Positions 36,201 through 43,560 are shown, counted from the stretch's first letter. The stretch is DNA of 64,000 bases from Gari tellinella (GCA_922989275.2 OV277868.1:50094216-50158215), one strand, 5' to 3'. Numbers and translations: made by a program. The notes: generated from the letters alone by a model not told the origin.

Positions 36201-39200
36201 ATAAAAGCAGAATGTTCTTCCAGCCTGCTAGCATTTTACTTTACTTTCAGCAAGCTTTAACCCATTACCCCATAAATATGCATTTTACTTATTCCTGCAC
36301 TGAAGAAAATAGTTCCATTTTATACAGTCAAGAAAATGTAACATAATAAATATTTTCTATATCCTAGCAGATAATAACTTAAAGCAGGCTGAAAGTAAAG
36401 CAGAATGTGCCTTAAGGCACATTCTGCTTTACTTTCAACCTGCTTTAAGTAATCACCTGTCTTCAAAACTAGAAACCGGTGATGGGTTAATGGGTTAAGT
36501 ATAACCACCTGTCTACAATACTGAAAAGGAACCCCTTCACCCACCAATCAGTAATACTTTTAATCAAATTTAATGATGCTTACTTTTGAAAAGAAAGATT
36601 AGTACATGAACTTTGAATGCTTAGACCTTTACAAACAGTTTTGATCCAGATAAGACTTTGGACTAACCCTAACGCTATGGCTATGGGATAATGGGTTAAG
36701 CAGGCTGAAAGTAAAGCAGAATGAACATTCTCAGAGTATAAGAAATATTTCTTATGGTGCATATTCATGACTGTATAAAGGAGAAGTATTTCTTTAGTGG
36801 AGGAATATCAACTAAAGGAGTACAAAAGGCATATTTATGGACTAATGGGTCAAAACAAGCTTTATGGGTTAAAAGTCATTTCATTACCACCCGCCAACTC
36901 CACTTCTTCTTTGATTTCAAACACAACTCCATCTTTAGTAGTAGAATCAGCTGTCTCCCTCAGATCATTGAGATCAATTGCTTCTTTCAGAGTGACTGAA
37001 GGATTTTCATCATCTTTCTGTGCAACAAAAATACAACATAGCTCCAGATACGGTAAGGGGGTTATATCAAATGCAGGGCTGCCATTTCTTTGGATTTTTC
37101 TGAAATCTTCGGAATTTTATCCTAGCAGATAGTAGCTCAACCCATTACCCCATAGCCTGTTTGTAGTTTTAAAGAAAGATGATCACTTAAAGCAGGTTGA
37201 AAGTAAAGCAGAATGCGCCTTATGGCACATTCTGCTTTACTTTCAGCCTGCTTTAAGCTATTATCTGCTTGAATATAGAAACAAATTTTTATGATTCTTA
37301 TTTGAAACAGTATAAATTGGAACTATTTTCTTCAGTGGATGAATAAAATAGAGGCGTAAAAAGGCGTATTTATGGGACAATGGGTTAAAGCAGGTTGAAA
37401 GTAAAGCAGAATGCCCCTTAAGGGGCATTCTGCTTTACTTTCAACCTGCTTTAAGTTTAACTAAATGCGCTTGAAAAATAGAAAATTTGGAAATCTTAGG
37501 ATTTTTCATGATCAAGTTATGGCAGCCCTGCAAATGCTACTTTTCTTATTTCTCCACCAAACCCTAAGCTGTGACAGTATAATGTGACTACTCATTAGAA
37601 TCGTCTCATCGTTCCTACCATGTCAGTGTATACAGTGAGAAATGTTTTGCTGCGAAAACAAAGTTACCTTTGTAGGAATACAAAATTTATCTGTTATAAT
37701 ATCCATCTAAGTCCATATCCATGTCGTAGAAAATATTTGATCGCAATACCTAGTTGGCCCCCGGTGCTGCATAATTGCTATGATCAATGCATCTACGATA
37801 TACATTGTATTGGGGAGATAATGAACGGAAACTGAATGATGACGGAAGGAAAGAAGACGATACACGTCGACAGCAGGACAGAAAAGGGTAACAGTTCATG
37901 CATAACAATTGGAAATGTTCAGTTTAGTTCTGAAGCTCGATACACACTTATAACAAACTAAAGCTATTCTGACCGTTCAAAAACCTTTCCAACACAGAAA
38001 TTTTTATCATACTGCAAAGTAAATTCCTTACTTTTCATTGGTCAACGAGCCCTAGACATAATCCCATGTACCCTGTGAGCTGACAGGGTAGATGGAAATG
38101 CAGCTGTTTTTATTGGCTGACAGGTCCGTGAGTCTTGCTTTGGAGAAAATAAGATGGCCGATTGCTCGACAGGATTGAGTGCATTCAATCGTGCATCCTC
38201 CGTTTTAATTCCATTTCGGCTAAGAACCATTCGCTAAATTTATGTCTTTTAAGTTTACAAGTCTGTACTTGTTCCTTAACCCTTTCCCTTATAGAAGCGA
38301 CTTTTAGCACATTCATTTTATTCATCCGCTGAAGAAAATAGTTCCAAATTATATCGTAATGAATATGTGTCATATTTAATACTTTCCTTATTCTAGCAGT
38401 TAATAGCTTAAAGCAGGCTGAAAGTAAAGCAGAATGCGCCTTAGGGCGCATTCTGCTTTACTTTTAACCTGCTTTAAGTAGTCACATATCTTTAATACTA
38501 GAAACAATGCTATCAGGTAAAGGGTTAATACAGAAATTATTGCATTGTCATGCTTCTAACATATCAATAGTTCCTCAGGCTCCTCAGGGGTCAATCATTC
38601 TTTTAGACATTGCTCATTCTGCAGAACGAATGGCTTATAAATAAAAATTACTCATCCTGCACAGACATTAATTACTCGACCTTCAATTAGGTACACAAAA
38701 TGAAATCAAAACATCTACGTATGTCAAACATTGGTCGTTATTTTTTATCTTCCAAACAAAATTAACAGGTTTTGTATATTCTCCTATCCGGGGGCCTCCG
38801 TGGCCTAGTGGTATAGTCACTGTGACTTACATCACTAAGCTCCTCAACGCTGTGAGTTCGAATCCCAGTAGGGTCGTTTCGATCTTTTATGTGGGGAAGC
38901 CTTCCAGCTGGCTTGCGGAAGGTCGGTGGTTCTACCCAGTTGCCAATTTGTGCCTGAAACAGTGCATAAAGGACTTCTGGGGTCTTCCTCCACCTGTAAT
39001 TAGCTGGACGTCGCAATATGACTGAAATACTGTTGAAAGCGACGTAAAATCAAAACAAATCAAATATTCTCTTATCCTTATAACTAGGGTAGATTTAGCA
39101 TCAGACAGGCAAGGGAATTGTCTACATACGGAACAAAATAACACACCTTCTTCCATTTTAACCCAGGGAAACTTAAATGAATCATTCGTCTTTTGTTGTA

Positions 39201-39508
39201 AGAGATCGCTTTAATTTATCATATTGTTTCTGGGAACACTTTTCGTTTTTCAATTTGTTCCTCTTCTTTTCCAGACTCAGAGCTCCAGATTAATTAAATT
39301 TTGTAACCTAATGCTGATTCACCCCCTATTTTTTTTTCTAATACTCTGAGATCTGAAATTACAATGCTTGTTTTCACCCTCACTCCAAAATACATACACA
39401 GGTAGGAGTTTGCTGTTTGGGTTAATATTAGACTATATCGTCCGCTTCGCAACTCTCAATCTTCAATCTACGATCTATTTTACTTACAATAACTTGAAAC
39501 CACGACAT
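24235..39508 (-). CDS. FKBP6: FKBP6-like protein (FKBP domain plus TPR), 11 exons
   Basis: Exons in transcript order: 39508-39488, 37017-36888, 36049-35782, 35246-35077, 34690-34620, 31751-31632, 30889-30692, 28231-28122, 25894-25815, 25035-24942, 24391-24265. All have AG/GT borders and phases that agree, giving about 463 codons. Order: acidic N-terminal region (DSDEDEDDD), an FKBP domain (FERLALKMMDV, then PFDSSR, EVIEGWDIG, SPEYAFGELG), TPR repeats (VYNNLALCCIK, PKTLYFMGKALHQL) and a Lys/Glu-rich extension of about 110 residues. Human FKBP6 and fly shutdown are Hsp90 co-chaperones needed in germ cells for piRNA-mediated transposon silencing. Here the FKBP pocket is better preserved than in human FKBP6. 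The extreme C-terminus is unresolved: the last exon ends at a good donor (GTAAGT at 24264) but also reads through ten codons to TGA at 24235-24237. Confidence 0.92.
24265..24391 (-). CDS. FKBP6: FKBP6 exon 11: last exon found
   Basis: Acceptor TTTTTAG; in frame with the previous exon. Encodes EFKEDKDLMLFPMPSYNLTV and PEIACIMENAEELGLEAKVKGS. It ends either at GTAAGT (24264-24259), with a further exon I could not find, or by read-through to TGA at 24235. Confidence 0.78.
24450..24590 (+). mobile_element. Family G palindrome
   Basis: TTTGATTGGTCAGATTTGAG next to its exact inverse CTCAAATCTGACCAATCAAA, with outer GAGTTGAGTCT and AGACTCAACT. Lies just downstream of the last FKBP6 exon. Confidence 0.88.
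24606..24852 (+). repeat. Dispersed repeat, copy 2 (pair with 20266-20510)
   Basis: Near-identical to copy 1, with small indels (for example AATTAATATGTAATG against AATTATGTGATG). Confidence 0.9.
24942..25035 (-). CDS. FKBP6: FKBP6 exon 10: charged C-terminal extension
   Basis: Acceptor TTTGTACAG, donor GTAAGA. Encodes EKAATEERVKETEEKLAKCS and EGFRKMVAEKLK, probably helical. It has no counterpart that I recall in human FKBP6. Confidence 0.82.
25205..25310 (+). mobile_element. Core B hairpin fragment (B1-like)
   Basis: GCAAACAGTGTAGACCCAGA, then AGAGAGCCCTCTGG, then TCTAAACTGTTTGCAAATG. Confidence 0.6.
25416..25666 (+). mobile_element. A1 MITE
   Basis: TTAACCAATTAACCAATAAA left; right end runs into GAATGGTTAA, which is shared with the next A1. 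Core CACC/GGCA mismatch; contains (TAG)4. Confidence 0.85.
25663..25808 (-). mobile_element. A1 MITE truncated at an FKBP6 splice donor
   Basis: Reversed A1 from TTAATC...AAAAGCCTGTTTCTAG through the hairpin to CTGCTAGGATACAGAAC. Its remaining 100 bp or so are absent, and the FKBP6 exon 9 donor follows within 6 bp. Confidence 0.8.
25815..25894 (-). CDS. FKBP6: FKBP6 exon 9
   Basis: Acceptor GATTGCAG, donor GTAAAA. Encodes DMRNFKLVEKDMYMKMFSKP; the EK.M..+MF.. run matches the end of vertebrate FKBP6. A truncated A1 MITE abuts the donor side at 25808. Confidence 0.9.
25978..26961 (+). repeat. Long interspersed repeat with internal tandem units
   Basis: 5' end ACAAGAGGGCCTGAAGGCCC (a small hairpin) and CGCTCACCTG; four to five units of about 160 bp (CAATTCAAAGGTAGATAACT); 3' end CTCACCCTGAGCTAGCTCAG then GTGAGCTAAAAAG. 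This structure (unique ends, tandem middle, terminal hairpin) recalls pearl-type or Helitron-derived non-autonomous elements; the class is not proved. Confidence 0.7.
26966..27134 (+). mobile_element. Family C MITE, partial
   Basis: Right end AAGTTTTATGAAATGGGCTC; the inner hairpin GTCTTGTGACATC is shortened. Left end missing. Confidence 0.7.
27243..27360 (+). mobile_element. Family C MITE, left part
   Basis: GGCCCATTTCACTTAAAATT left end, then one hairpin arm ending TTTGGAATCATCTTGAAAAG. Confidence 0.65.
27845..28072 (+). mobile_element. B2 MITE
   Basis: TTAATCCTTTCATGATC to CAGTGAAAGGGTTAA; the core is reduced (GGCGGCGTCTGATCAGGATC) with one arm deleted. Confidence 0.82.
28122..28231 (-). 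CDS. FKBP6: FKBP6 exon 8: TPR3
   Basis: Acceptor TGCCCAG, donor GTAAGT. Encodes ALHQLSEFERSRHYLIKAQK and IKPKDRDINAELEKLEK, aligning with the L..EY.KAR.FLV.AQK..P...DIN.EL block of FKBP6. Confidence 0.93.
28282..28474 (+). mobile_element. Family E MITE
   Basis: TACAGTCGAAACTCGATACT to AGTATCAAGTTTTGACTGTA; inner palindrome AATGTGGCTTAGCCACGTT. Confidence 0.88.
28529..29233 (+). repeat. 32-bp satellite, about 22 copies
   Basis: Monomer TGATCATTCTAATGAGTAAT plus TACATCACTTTG, head to tail, strict 32-bp spacing, no unique spacers. It matches the right arm of the family D palindrome (GAGATGATTCTAATGAGTAG at 685). Confidence 0.97.
29234..29390 (+). mobile_element. Family D MITE inserted in the 32-bp satellite
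   Basis: CAGAGCTCCAGATAAGGGGG left, CCCTCTTATCTGGAGCCCTG right, with CACTTT on both sides (6 bp). The satellite unit resumes at 29391. Confidence 0.88.
29610..29859 (+). mobile_element. A1 MITE
   Basis: TTAACCCATTACTCCATAAT to CATGGGGTAATGGGTTAA, core tip CGCC TTAA GGCG. Complete. Confidence 0.92.
30060..30190 (+). mobile_element. Family G palindrome, best copy
   Basis: Outer ends GTTATAAAGC and ACTTTATAAC; inner TTTGATTGGTCAGATTTGAG with its inverse across CCTAGG. Confidence 0.9.
30262..30615 (+). mobile_element. SINE-like element, second type
   Basis: tRNA-like head with box B-like GTCGTGAGTTTGATCCCC; body with ACCAGCGGTCTGACTAGGGG; ends in an AT-rich simple tail (ATTATTATTACTAC). No good target duplication seen. 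Confidence 0.5.
30692..30889 (-). CDS. FKBP6: FKBP6 exon 7: TPR1-TPR2
   Basis: 66 codons, acceptor TTGCAG, donor GTAAAG. Contains LHKVYNNLALCCIKHCHSAR (TPR2 helix A with the conserved Asn) and AVSYCRKAEEIEKNNPKTLY. Confidence 0.93.
30951..31129 (+). mobile_element. Family F MITE (pogo-like ends)
   Basis: TACAGTCAGGACTCGATATA left, TGTATCGAGTCCTGACTGTA right; TA at the tips. Interior contains an additional GTTATAT/ATATAAC inverted pair. Confidence 0.9.
31200..31255 (-). mobile_element. A1 MITE end fragment
   Basis: TAACCCATTACCCCATAAAC to GGCGACTACTTAAAA; stops at the TTAA before the hairpin. Confidence 0.7.
31256..31620 (+). mobile_element. Family D MITE interrupted by A1
   Basis: Arm ATTCTAATGAGTAGTCACAC, then a gap filled by 31318-31569, then CTCCCTCTTATCTCAAGCCC. 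Confidence 0.75.
31318..31569 (-). mobile_element. A1 MITE nested in family D
   Basis: TTAACCCTTTCCCACATAGC to CTATGGGGGAAAGGGTTAA. Very close to the inner copy at 15976-16225. Confidence 0.92.
31632..31751 (-). CDS. FKBP6: FKBP6 exon 6: linker and first TPR helix
   Basis: 40 codons, phase 0 both sides, acceptor GATGTAG, donor GTACAA. Encodes FKDIQKLHRSLTEEAKQLYK and then ANCIRKAFPKYKK. The clamp residue Asn usual in TPR1 is not obvious here. Confidence 0.88.
31773..31972 (-). mobile_element. A1 MITE, hairpin partly deleted
   Basis: TTAACTCATTACCCCATAGC begins 22 bp from an FKBP6 acceptor; one core arm and the left flank remain (CTTCAGTGGAGGAATAAATT). Confidence 0.8.
31980..32700 (+). repeat. 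Diverged interspersed repeat (units shared with 44.4-46.5 kb and 51.4-52.0 kb)
   Basis: Repeated phrases such as GTTTCAGAGAGAAAGATGTT and CTATGTAAAACTGACTCCTA recur here and in the other arrays. Non-coding. Confidence 0.7.
32790..34088 (+). repeat. 161-bp satellite, about 8 copies
   Basis: GGGGCATAACTCTTGAATGT recurs at 32979, 33140, 33301, 33462, 33623, 33784 and about 33942. Overlapping minus-strand open frames with the same period are by-products. Located in FKBP6 intron 5. Confidence 0.97.
34179..34269 (+). mobile_element. Family G palindrome, shortened
   Basis: GTTATAAAGCATTTGG, then ACCAATCAAATGCTTTAAAA; the central arms are reduced. Confidence 0.65.
34359..34603 (-). mobile_element. 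A1 MITE near an FKBP6 donor
   Basis: TTAACATATTCCCATATGC to TATGGGGTAAAGGGTTAA; diverged core. Ends 16 bp from exon 34620-34690. Confidence 0.82.
34620..34690 (-). CDS. FKBP6: FKBP6 exon 5: last FKBP strand
   Basis: Encodes MLFEIELLSFVEKAGLDDYF, matching the LFEIELLDF strand of FKBP6; donor GTAGGT. An A1 MITE ends 16 bp beyond the donor side. Confidence 0.92.
34822..34999 (-). mobile_element. A1 MITE, one arm lost
   Basis: TTGAAGATAGCTAATCACTT, hairpin remnant, then GACTATAAATTGAAAC and CTATGGAGTGACAGGTTAA. Confidence 0.72.
35077..35246 (-). CDS. FKBP6: FKBP6 exon 4: FKBP fold core
   Basis: Acceptor CCTATAG, donor GTAAGT. It contains MRFHLGEGEVIEGWDIGIST and FIISPEYAFGELGSAPRIP. These correspond to FKBP12 Phe46, Val55, Ile56, Trp59 and the SPDYAYG loop (Tyr82 replaced by Phe). 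Confidence 0.95.
35782..36049 (-). CDS. FKBP6: FKBP6 exon 3: acidic segment and start of FKBP domain
   Basis: Acceptor TTTCTAG, donor GTAAGA. It encodes an acidic run (QVDSDEDEDDDRTPF) and then FERLALKMMDVCPAKDGGVM, which aligns with the YERLSQRMLDI...GVLK start of FKBP6, and ends VHFNGYQEYADEPFDSS. Confidence 0.95.
36257..36498 (+). mobile_element. A1 MITE
   Basis: TTAACCCATTACCCCATAAA to GATGGGTTAATGGGTTAA; perfect core tip TGCC TTAA GGCA. Confidence 0.92.
36670..36853 (-). mobile_element. A1 MITE, partial
   Basis: GGGATAATGGGTTAAGCAGG then a shortened hairpin and left flank ending TTATGGACTAATGGGTCAA. Confidence 0.72.
36888..37017 (-). CDS. FKBP6: FKBP6 exon 2
   Basis: Encodes KDDENPSVTLKEAIDLNDLR and then a Lys/Glu/Val-rich stretch; donor GTAATG. 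A disrupted family D element starts about 22 bp upstream of its acceptor. Confidence 0.88.
37074..37530 (+). mobile_element. A3 MITE with perfect 6-bp target duplication
   Basis: CAGGGCTGCCATTTCTTTGG left, GTTATGGCAGCCCTG right, flanked by CAAATG (37068-37073 and 37531-37536). Its core A hairpin is interrupted by an A1. Confidence 0.92.
37137..37388 (-). mobile_element. A1 MITE, innermost of the nest
   Basis: TCAACCCATTACCCCATAGC to TATGGGACAATGGGTTAA, core stem CGCC/GGCA with a mismatch. The host hairpin resumes TTAAAGCAGGTTGAAAG with tip CCCC TTAA GGGG. Confidence 0.92.
38276..38528 (+). mobile_element. A1 MITE, near-twin of 21134-21386
   Basis: TTAACCCTTTCCCTTATAGA to CTATCAGGTAAAGGGTTAA; core tip CGCC TTAG GGCG. 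The high identity to its twin implies recent activity. Confidence 0.95.
38790..39063 (+). mobile_element. tRNA-derived SINE, complete, 14-bp target duplication
   Basis: Flanked by ATATTCTCCTATCC (38776-38789) and ATATTCTCTTATCC (39064-39077). Head: TCCGTGGCCTAGTGGTATAG with box A, then GTGAGTTCGAATCCCAG with box B. Tail CAAAACAAATCAA. Confidence 0.95.
39488..39508 (-). CDS. FKBP6: FKBP6 exon 1 (start codon)
   Basis: ATG followed by MSWFQVI in phase 0, donor GTAAGT. It is the nearest ATG that joins the next exon in frame through a strong donor. A longer upstream ORF is a possible alternative (see 39544-39735). Confidence 0.7.
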
Positions 39509-39543
39509 TGTTCTTTCCAAAGCTGAATAGTTTCATCACAAAA

Positions 39544-39735
39544 TCAATCCCATGTGTGCTTCTTCGACGATATTTTCACCTTACTGACACTGTCAGTAAT
39601 TATTTTGACCAATATCCCACGCACGACTAATTCAACTGTTGTTTTCTCATCGTGTTTAAATAATTTGAATACGCTTGTGTTGTCTGTATCGCTTGATTTT
39701 CGTTTACACCTCCCAGGTTTGCTTCTGTTTGCCAT
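39544..39735 (-). CDS. Upstream ORF or alternative first exon of FKBP6
   Basis: A 63-codon ORF (MANRSKPGRCKRKSSDTDNT...) ends 35 bp before the FKBP6 ATG. It is Lys/Ser-rich and its composition is plausible for protein. A GTGAAA after codon 54 would join exon 37017-36888 in phase, which would make it an alternative N-terminus; GTAAGG just upstream is a stronger donor but is out of phase. It may equally be an untranslated or regulatory uORF. Confidence 0.3.
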   Translation of the reverse strand: MANRSKPGRCKRKSSDTDNTSVFKLFKHDEKTTVELVVRGILVKIITDSVSKVKISSKKHTWD

Positions 39736-39739
39736 TTTT

Positions 39740-40810
39740 ACACAAATCCCGGAACGCTTGCTGAGCGTCTAGATGATTAGTGTGGTACCCTTATTCATAG
39801 AACATTCTCGGATAAAGTGTAAACAGAAACGGAAACCAATTGAGGGTATGTTTGATTTGCGGGAATAAATTTCGAAGTAACGGGAATACAGTTCTGGGAT
39901 TCTAACTGAGTAAAACGCACTCTTATGAATTCTAATGCTGAACAGACATTTTAAATGCGTTTTTTCACCCTTGGATTTGATTACCAATGCGTTTTCAGTG
40001 AAACATAATGCTGAAAAACGCTAAAACGCACCTTGTCTGGAGCTCTGCAGACTCGCGCTCTTTCTCCCATTTTTCATCGCCTCCTCGATCTATCCATCAA
40101 AAACTTTTTTAAGTCTGACATGTTCAGCTTCAGCAACTAACAGACGCTTTTGACTGGTTTACATTCCTATTATTGGCTAGCAGACAAAGAATAAAATCAA
40201 TATTTTTGGATACGCAGTCTAAGACAGCAACGCACACCTTGCAAAAGTGGACCTTTATTGGCCAGCGCATTAAATTTCTAGGTTTCTCCCGGTATTAATG
40301 TTACGAAAGTGAACAGAAGTTTTCTTAGGGTTTGATACTTAATTAAATCGCCATGCTTTTCCCCAATAGAAATTCAGACATTCCCGATTTTCTAGACTTT
40401 TCTGCAAAACAACCGGTTACCCCGAAAATAAATCAATAGCTGCCGTAAAATTTATTGAAGTAAACATCACACTCTGACTCATTTAGATACCGGGATATTT
40501 TGACATTTATGGTGCCGACTTTAACTAAGTTCCAGTGTTCTCTATCTATCTTCGATTACTGCTGTTGCATTTCCGGTTTCATTTTACATGTATACAGATA
40601 TCGGAGATGATTTAAAAAAATGTTTTGCAGCGGACAGGCAGATACGAAGTAGAAAATAATGTCTTCTTTGACTCTTTCCCTGAGAAAACCTACTCGTCCT
40701 GCAGGACGGCCAGATCGAAAAAATATACTTATCCTGTCAAATTTCCACTCATAAATACGAGCAGAAATTTTGAGCCCTGCTACTACAGTACTGTTCCCTA
40801 ACTTTTGCTT
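39740..40810. other. Upstream region of FKBP6, no recognisable gene
   Basis: About 1 kb with no convincing ORF, RNA gene or repeat. Presumably contains the FKBP6 promoter, but I see no clear core element. Confidence 0.5.
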
Positions 40811-40814
40811 TGCA

Positions 40815-40888
40815 TTAACCCATACCCAATTAATATGTCTTTCAAGGCCTTCAACTTTTACATCTTAAGGTGCATTGTGCTTTACCTC
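40815..40888 (+). mobile_element. A1 MITE fragment
   Basis: TTAACCCATACCCAATTAAT left end, then a single arm (CTTAAGGTGCATTGTGCTTT). Confidence 0.6.
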
Positions 40889-40904
40889 TATTTCTATTCA
40901 TTAC

Positions 40905-41152
40905 TTCTATGTCATCAATTCTGATGATTATGAGAAGGGGCGCTTTTTAGGTGCACCATTGGGACTGTACCCAGCTGGTCACTTTATCCTGACACGGACG
41001 AACCAGTCGTAATGCTAACCCGAAATCCTGAGCGCCAAGGAGGGAAGCCATTACTACCAATTTTCAAGTCTTTGGTTTGACCCGCCCGGGGATTGAACCC
41101 GTAACCTCCCGCACTGCAAGCGGACGCTCTACCACTGAGCTATACAGCATAT
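40905..41152 (-). mobile_element. tRNA-headed SINE, another type
   Basis: Minus-strand head TATAGCTCAGTGGTAGAGCG (box A) and GGTTACGGGTTCAATCCCCG (box B), resembling tRNA-Cys/Ala, but without a paired acceptor stem. The body continues to about 40905 (GACTGGTTCGTCCGTGTCAG). Confidence 0.7.
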
Positions 41153-41212
41153 AATAATACAGGCGGTAACACCTGTAGTGAATTTAGGCAGTGTTAGGCC
41201 CTCGAGCCTAAC

Positions 41213-41300
41213 GTCCGGACTTTTGGCTCAATGGTTATAACGCTCGCCTTGTAAGCGGGAGGTTCCCTCTTCGATACCCGGGCCCGGTCACTATACGCCT
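41213..41300 (+). mobile_element. tRNA-like fragment (SINE head)
   Basis: TTTTGGCTCAATGGTTATAA and CGCCTTGTAAGCGGGAGG resemble D and anticodon arms (anticodon-like TGT). The T-arm cannot pair, so it is not a functional tRNA. Confidence 0.5.
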
Positions 41301-41726
41301 GTAAAGTGTTGCGCAGCCAAGCGATTTTTAGTGTTTCGGTGTTGTTTATTGAGTGACTGCTTTCTACCCTTCTATTTTGCAATGTTTATTAGTAATACAT
41401 TATACTGCAATAGATTTAAACCCTACATGCTGCAGCTAAAGCTTTGCAAGCAAGTGTTGCGTACGAAATATTAAAGGGGCGAATTGCAGTTCCACATGTT
41501 AAGCGTTAGCGTGAATGTCCCGCAACAAAAGAATTGTAAATGTTGCACAGGATACGTATTTCACAATGGATATATATAAATCACGAACCAGTGGGTTATC
41601 CATGCTGGGACTGTCTGTTTCAACGGATCAAACACAACCAATTCAGAACCAGTTTCACTTTAGCTGGAGAATCCCTTTGCACATGCGCGGGTCGAGGTAA
41701 AACACTGACGCGTGACACTATGAAAA

Positions 41727-41775
41727 ACAAGAGCCGCATGCGGGCCCTAAATCGCTCACCTGAGGACTCAATGCA
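41727..41775 (+). repeat. 5' end of the long interspersed repeat
   Basis: ACAAGAGCCGCATGCGGGCC then CTAAATCGCTCACCTGAGG, as at 25978. The rest is replaced by LINE fragments. Confidence 0.6.
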
Positions 41776-41865
41776 AACTGAAGTTTGTCATTGCATGTAT
41801 GTGGACTGTTGCATGAAGAAGTAAATCAGAACCCGTTTGGCATTATTACTATTTGAACAAAAACG

Positions 41866-42225
41866 TAAGATACGGAAATGATATATGCTAGCACTGTTTG
41901 GGACCCACATAAGAAAAAACAAATGGTAAAAAAACATATAGACAAATTAGATAAAATTCAAAGACGCGGTGCAAGGTATGTCATGGGAAATCACAGAAAT
42001 AGGTCAAGTGTGGGGGATATGTTAAACAAACTACAATTTAAAGAATTAAAAACTATGAGGAAAGAGGCCAGATTGTCCATGTTCTACAAGATAGTTAATA
42101 ATCTTGTTGAAATAGACCAAGGAAAGTACTTACAAAAACCCATAAGGAATACTAGATATGCACAATCTCACATCTATGCAGTGCACACATCTAGGATCTG
42201 TATCTGTATCTGTATAATACTGGTT
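41866..42225 (+). mobile_element. LINE 3' fragment (reverse transcriptase C-terminal part)
   Basis: Encodes YASTVWDPHKKKQMVKKHID then KIQRRGARYVMGNHRNRSSV, the region after the RT fingers/palm in CR1/jockey-type LINEs. Ends in a (TCTGTA)n tail. Confidence 0.85.
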
Positions 42226-42271
42226 AGCCTTCAATACTGAAGATAATACCAGGGAGGTGATTGCGCAAGAA

Positions 42272-43236
42272 TTAGTAGCGCTTTGCAGCAACAGACGTTT
42301 TGAATGTTGTCAGGTTCTCAGAGTTTACATAGTCTTCGGTCAAATTGTTCTAGTCTATTATGGTTCGAGGAAAGAAGCTGTTTTTGAAAATGTCGCAGTT
42401 TGTTCTGATTGTTTTAAGGGTTTTTTGATGGTTTTTTCTTGTTCTGGTGGAGTTTCTTTCGGTAAAGGTTTCAAGAGGGATTGCTACTAGGCTGTTAACT
42501 ATTCTGTACATCATGACAATCGATGCTCACGACGGCGTTCAACCAGGGGAGTGAGATTAAGTTTCTGCATCATTGTTGAAACGCTGGATTTTCGCCCATA
42601 GTCGTTGGATATAAATCGGACTGCTCTTCTTTGTACTGCCTTAAGTGTGTCAATGTCTTTCTGCTGATATGGACCCCAAACTGTGTCGCTGTATTCAAGG
42701 ATGGATCTTACTAGTGCTGTGTATGCCGTTTGTTTAAGTGATTGAGGGCAGTATTTTAAGTTCCTCCGAATGAAGCATAGAGATGAATTGGCCTTTTTGG
42801 TAAAGTTGCTTATGTCTTCGTCAAATTTCATGTTTTCGCTTAGTGTTACGCCTAAATATGGACTGTTTGAGACTTGTTTCAGTATTTCGTTGTTTAGCGA
42901 ATAGAAGTGTTCGTGTGGTTTTTTCGAGCGGCTTATTCTCATGACATGGCACTTTTTGGCGTTGAACTGCATTCCCCAAGTTGTTGCCCAGTTTTCCAGA
43001 GAGTTTAGGTCTTTTTGAAGGTTAATCTGGTCATTTTCGTTTTGATCTGTTTGTATAAGAGGCAATCGTCTGCAAAAAGGCGTACTGTAGATGTGACTGA
43101 GTCTGGAAGATCATTAATAAAGCAAAGGAACATAAGAGGGCCTAGGACGGTTCCCTGGGGCACGCCGGATTTAACTCTTGCTGTAGAAGAATGGTCTCCT
43201 TCAACTACTACTTGTAGGATAGACTGTAGGAAATGG
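42272..43236 (-). mobile_element. LINE reverse transcriptase pseudogene, CR1/jockey type, 5'-truncated
   Basis: Minus-strand reading: VVVEGDHSSTARVKSGVPQG, then FADD box (VRLFADDCLLYK), NAKKCHVM, SPYLGVTL, LEYSDTVWGPYQQKDIDTLK and a C-terminal FFPRTIID..NNL ending at TAA 42272. At least two frameshifts (near 43040 and 42525) make it inactive. Confidence 0.9.
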
Positions 43237-43560
43237 TCCTTCTTTAGCCAAACCGTTAAAGATTGGAACATTCTCCCACCCACTATTGCAGAAGCCCAGT
43301 CCCTTGAGATATTCAAATCTCAAGTGACCAAGCAAATCTGACACAAACCCTTCAAAAATTTCAAAGGGAAGGGGGGTATTCATGCGCACAAAACTGGCAG
43401 AGTATTCGGCAAGTCGAAGGCGTCAGTATACGGAAGAAGAAAAGAAGAAGATATAAATATGCATTTATTATAAAGGGTAACCTAAACAATATGCTGTTTT
43501 TTAAAGGATTTCCGGTAGGAGTGACAGTCTATGTCTGAATCTGATCTGAATCTGAATATA
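43236..43560 (+). mobile_element. LINE 3' end in the opposite orientation
   Basis: Plus-strand SFFSQTVKDWNILPPTIAEA and QSLEIFKSQVTKQI then TGA at 43339-43341, the usual C-terminus of such RT ORFs, followed by a 3' UTR and a (TCTGAA)n-like tail. It abuts the truncated 5' end of the minus LINE. Confidence 0.8.

Larger units (their letters stand above)
37039..37612 (+). mobile_element. Family D MITE, outermost of a three-level nest
   Basis: GCTCCAGATACGGTAAGGGG left; after the insert it resumes CTTATTTCTCCACCAAACCC and one palindrome arm (GACTACTCATTAGAATCGTC). Confidence 0.75.

Noticed and set aside
41085..41152. tRNA-Cys/Ala gene on the minus strand
   Set aside because: The D, anticodon and T arms are recognisable, but the acceptor ends do not pair and SINE body sequence follows.
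43015..43341. 108-codon plus-strand ORF as one gene
   Set aside because: Its first part is antisense of the minus LINE RT; only the last 35 codons are sense, belonging to the LINE tail at 43236-43341.
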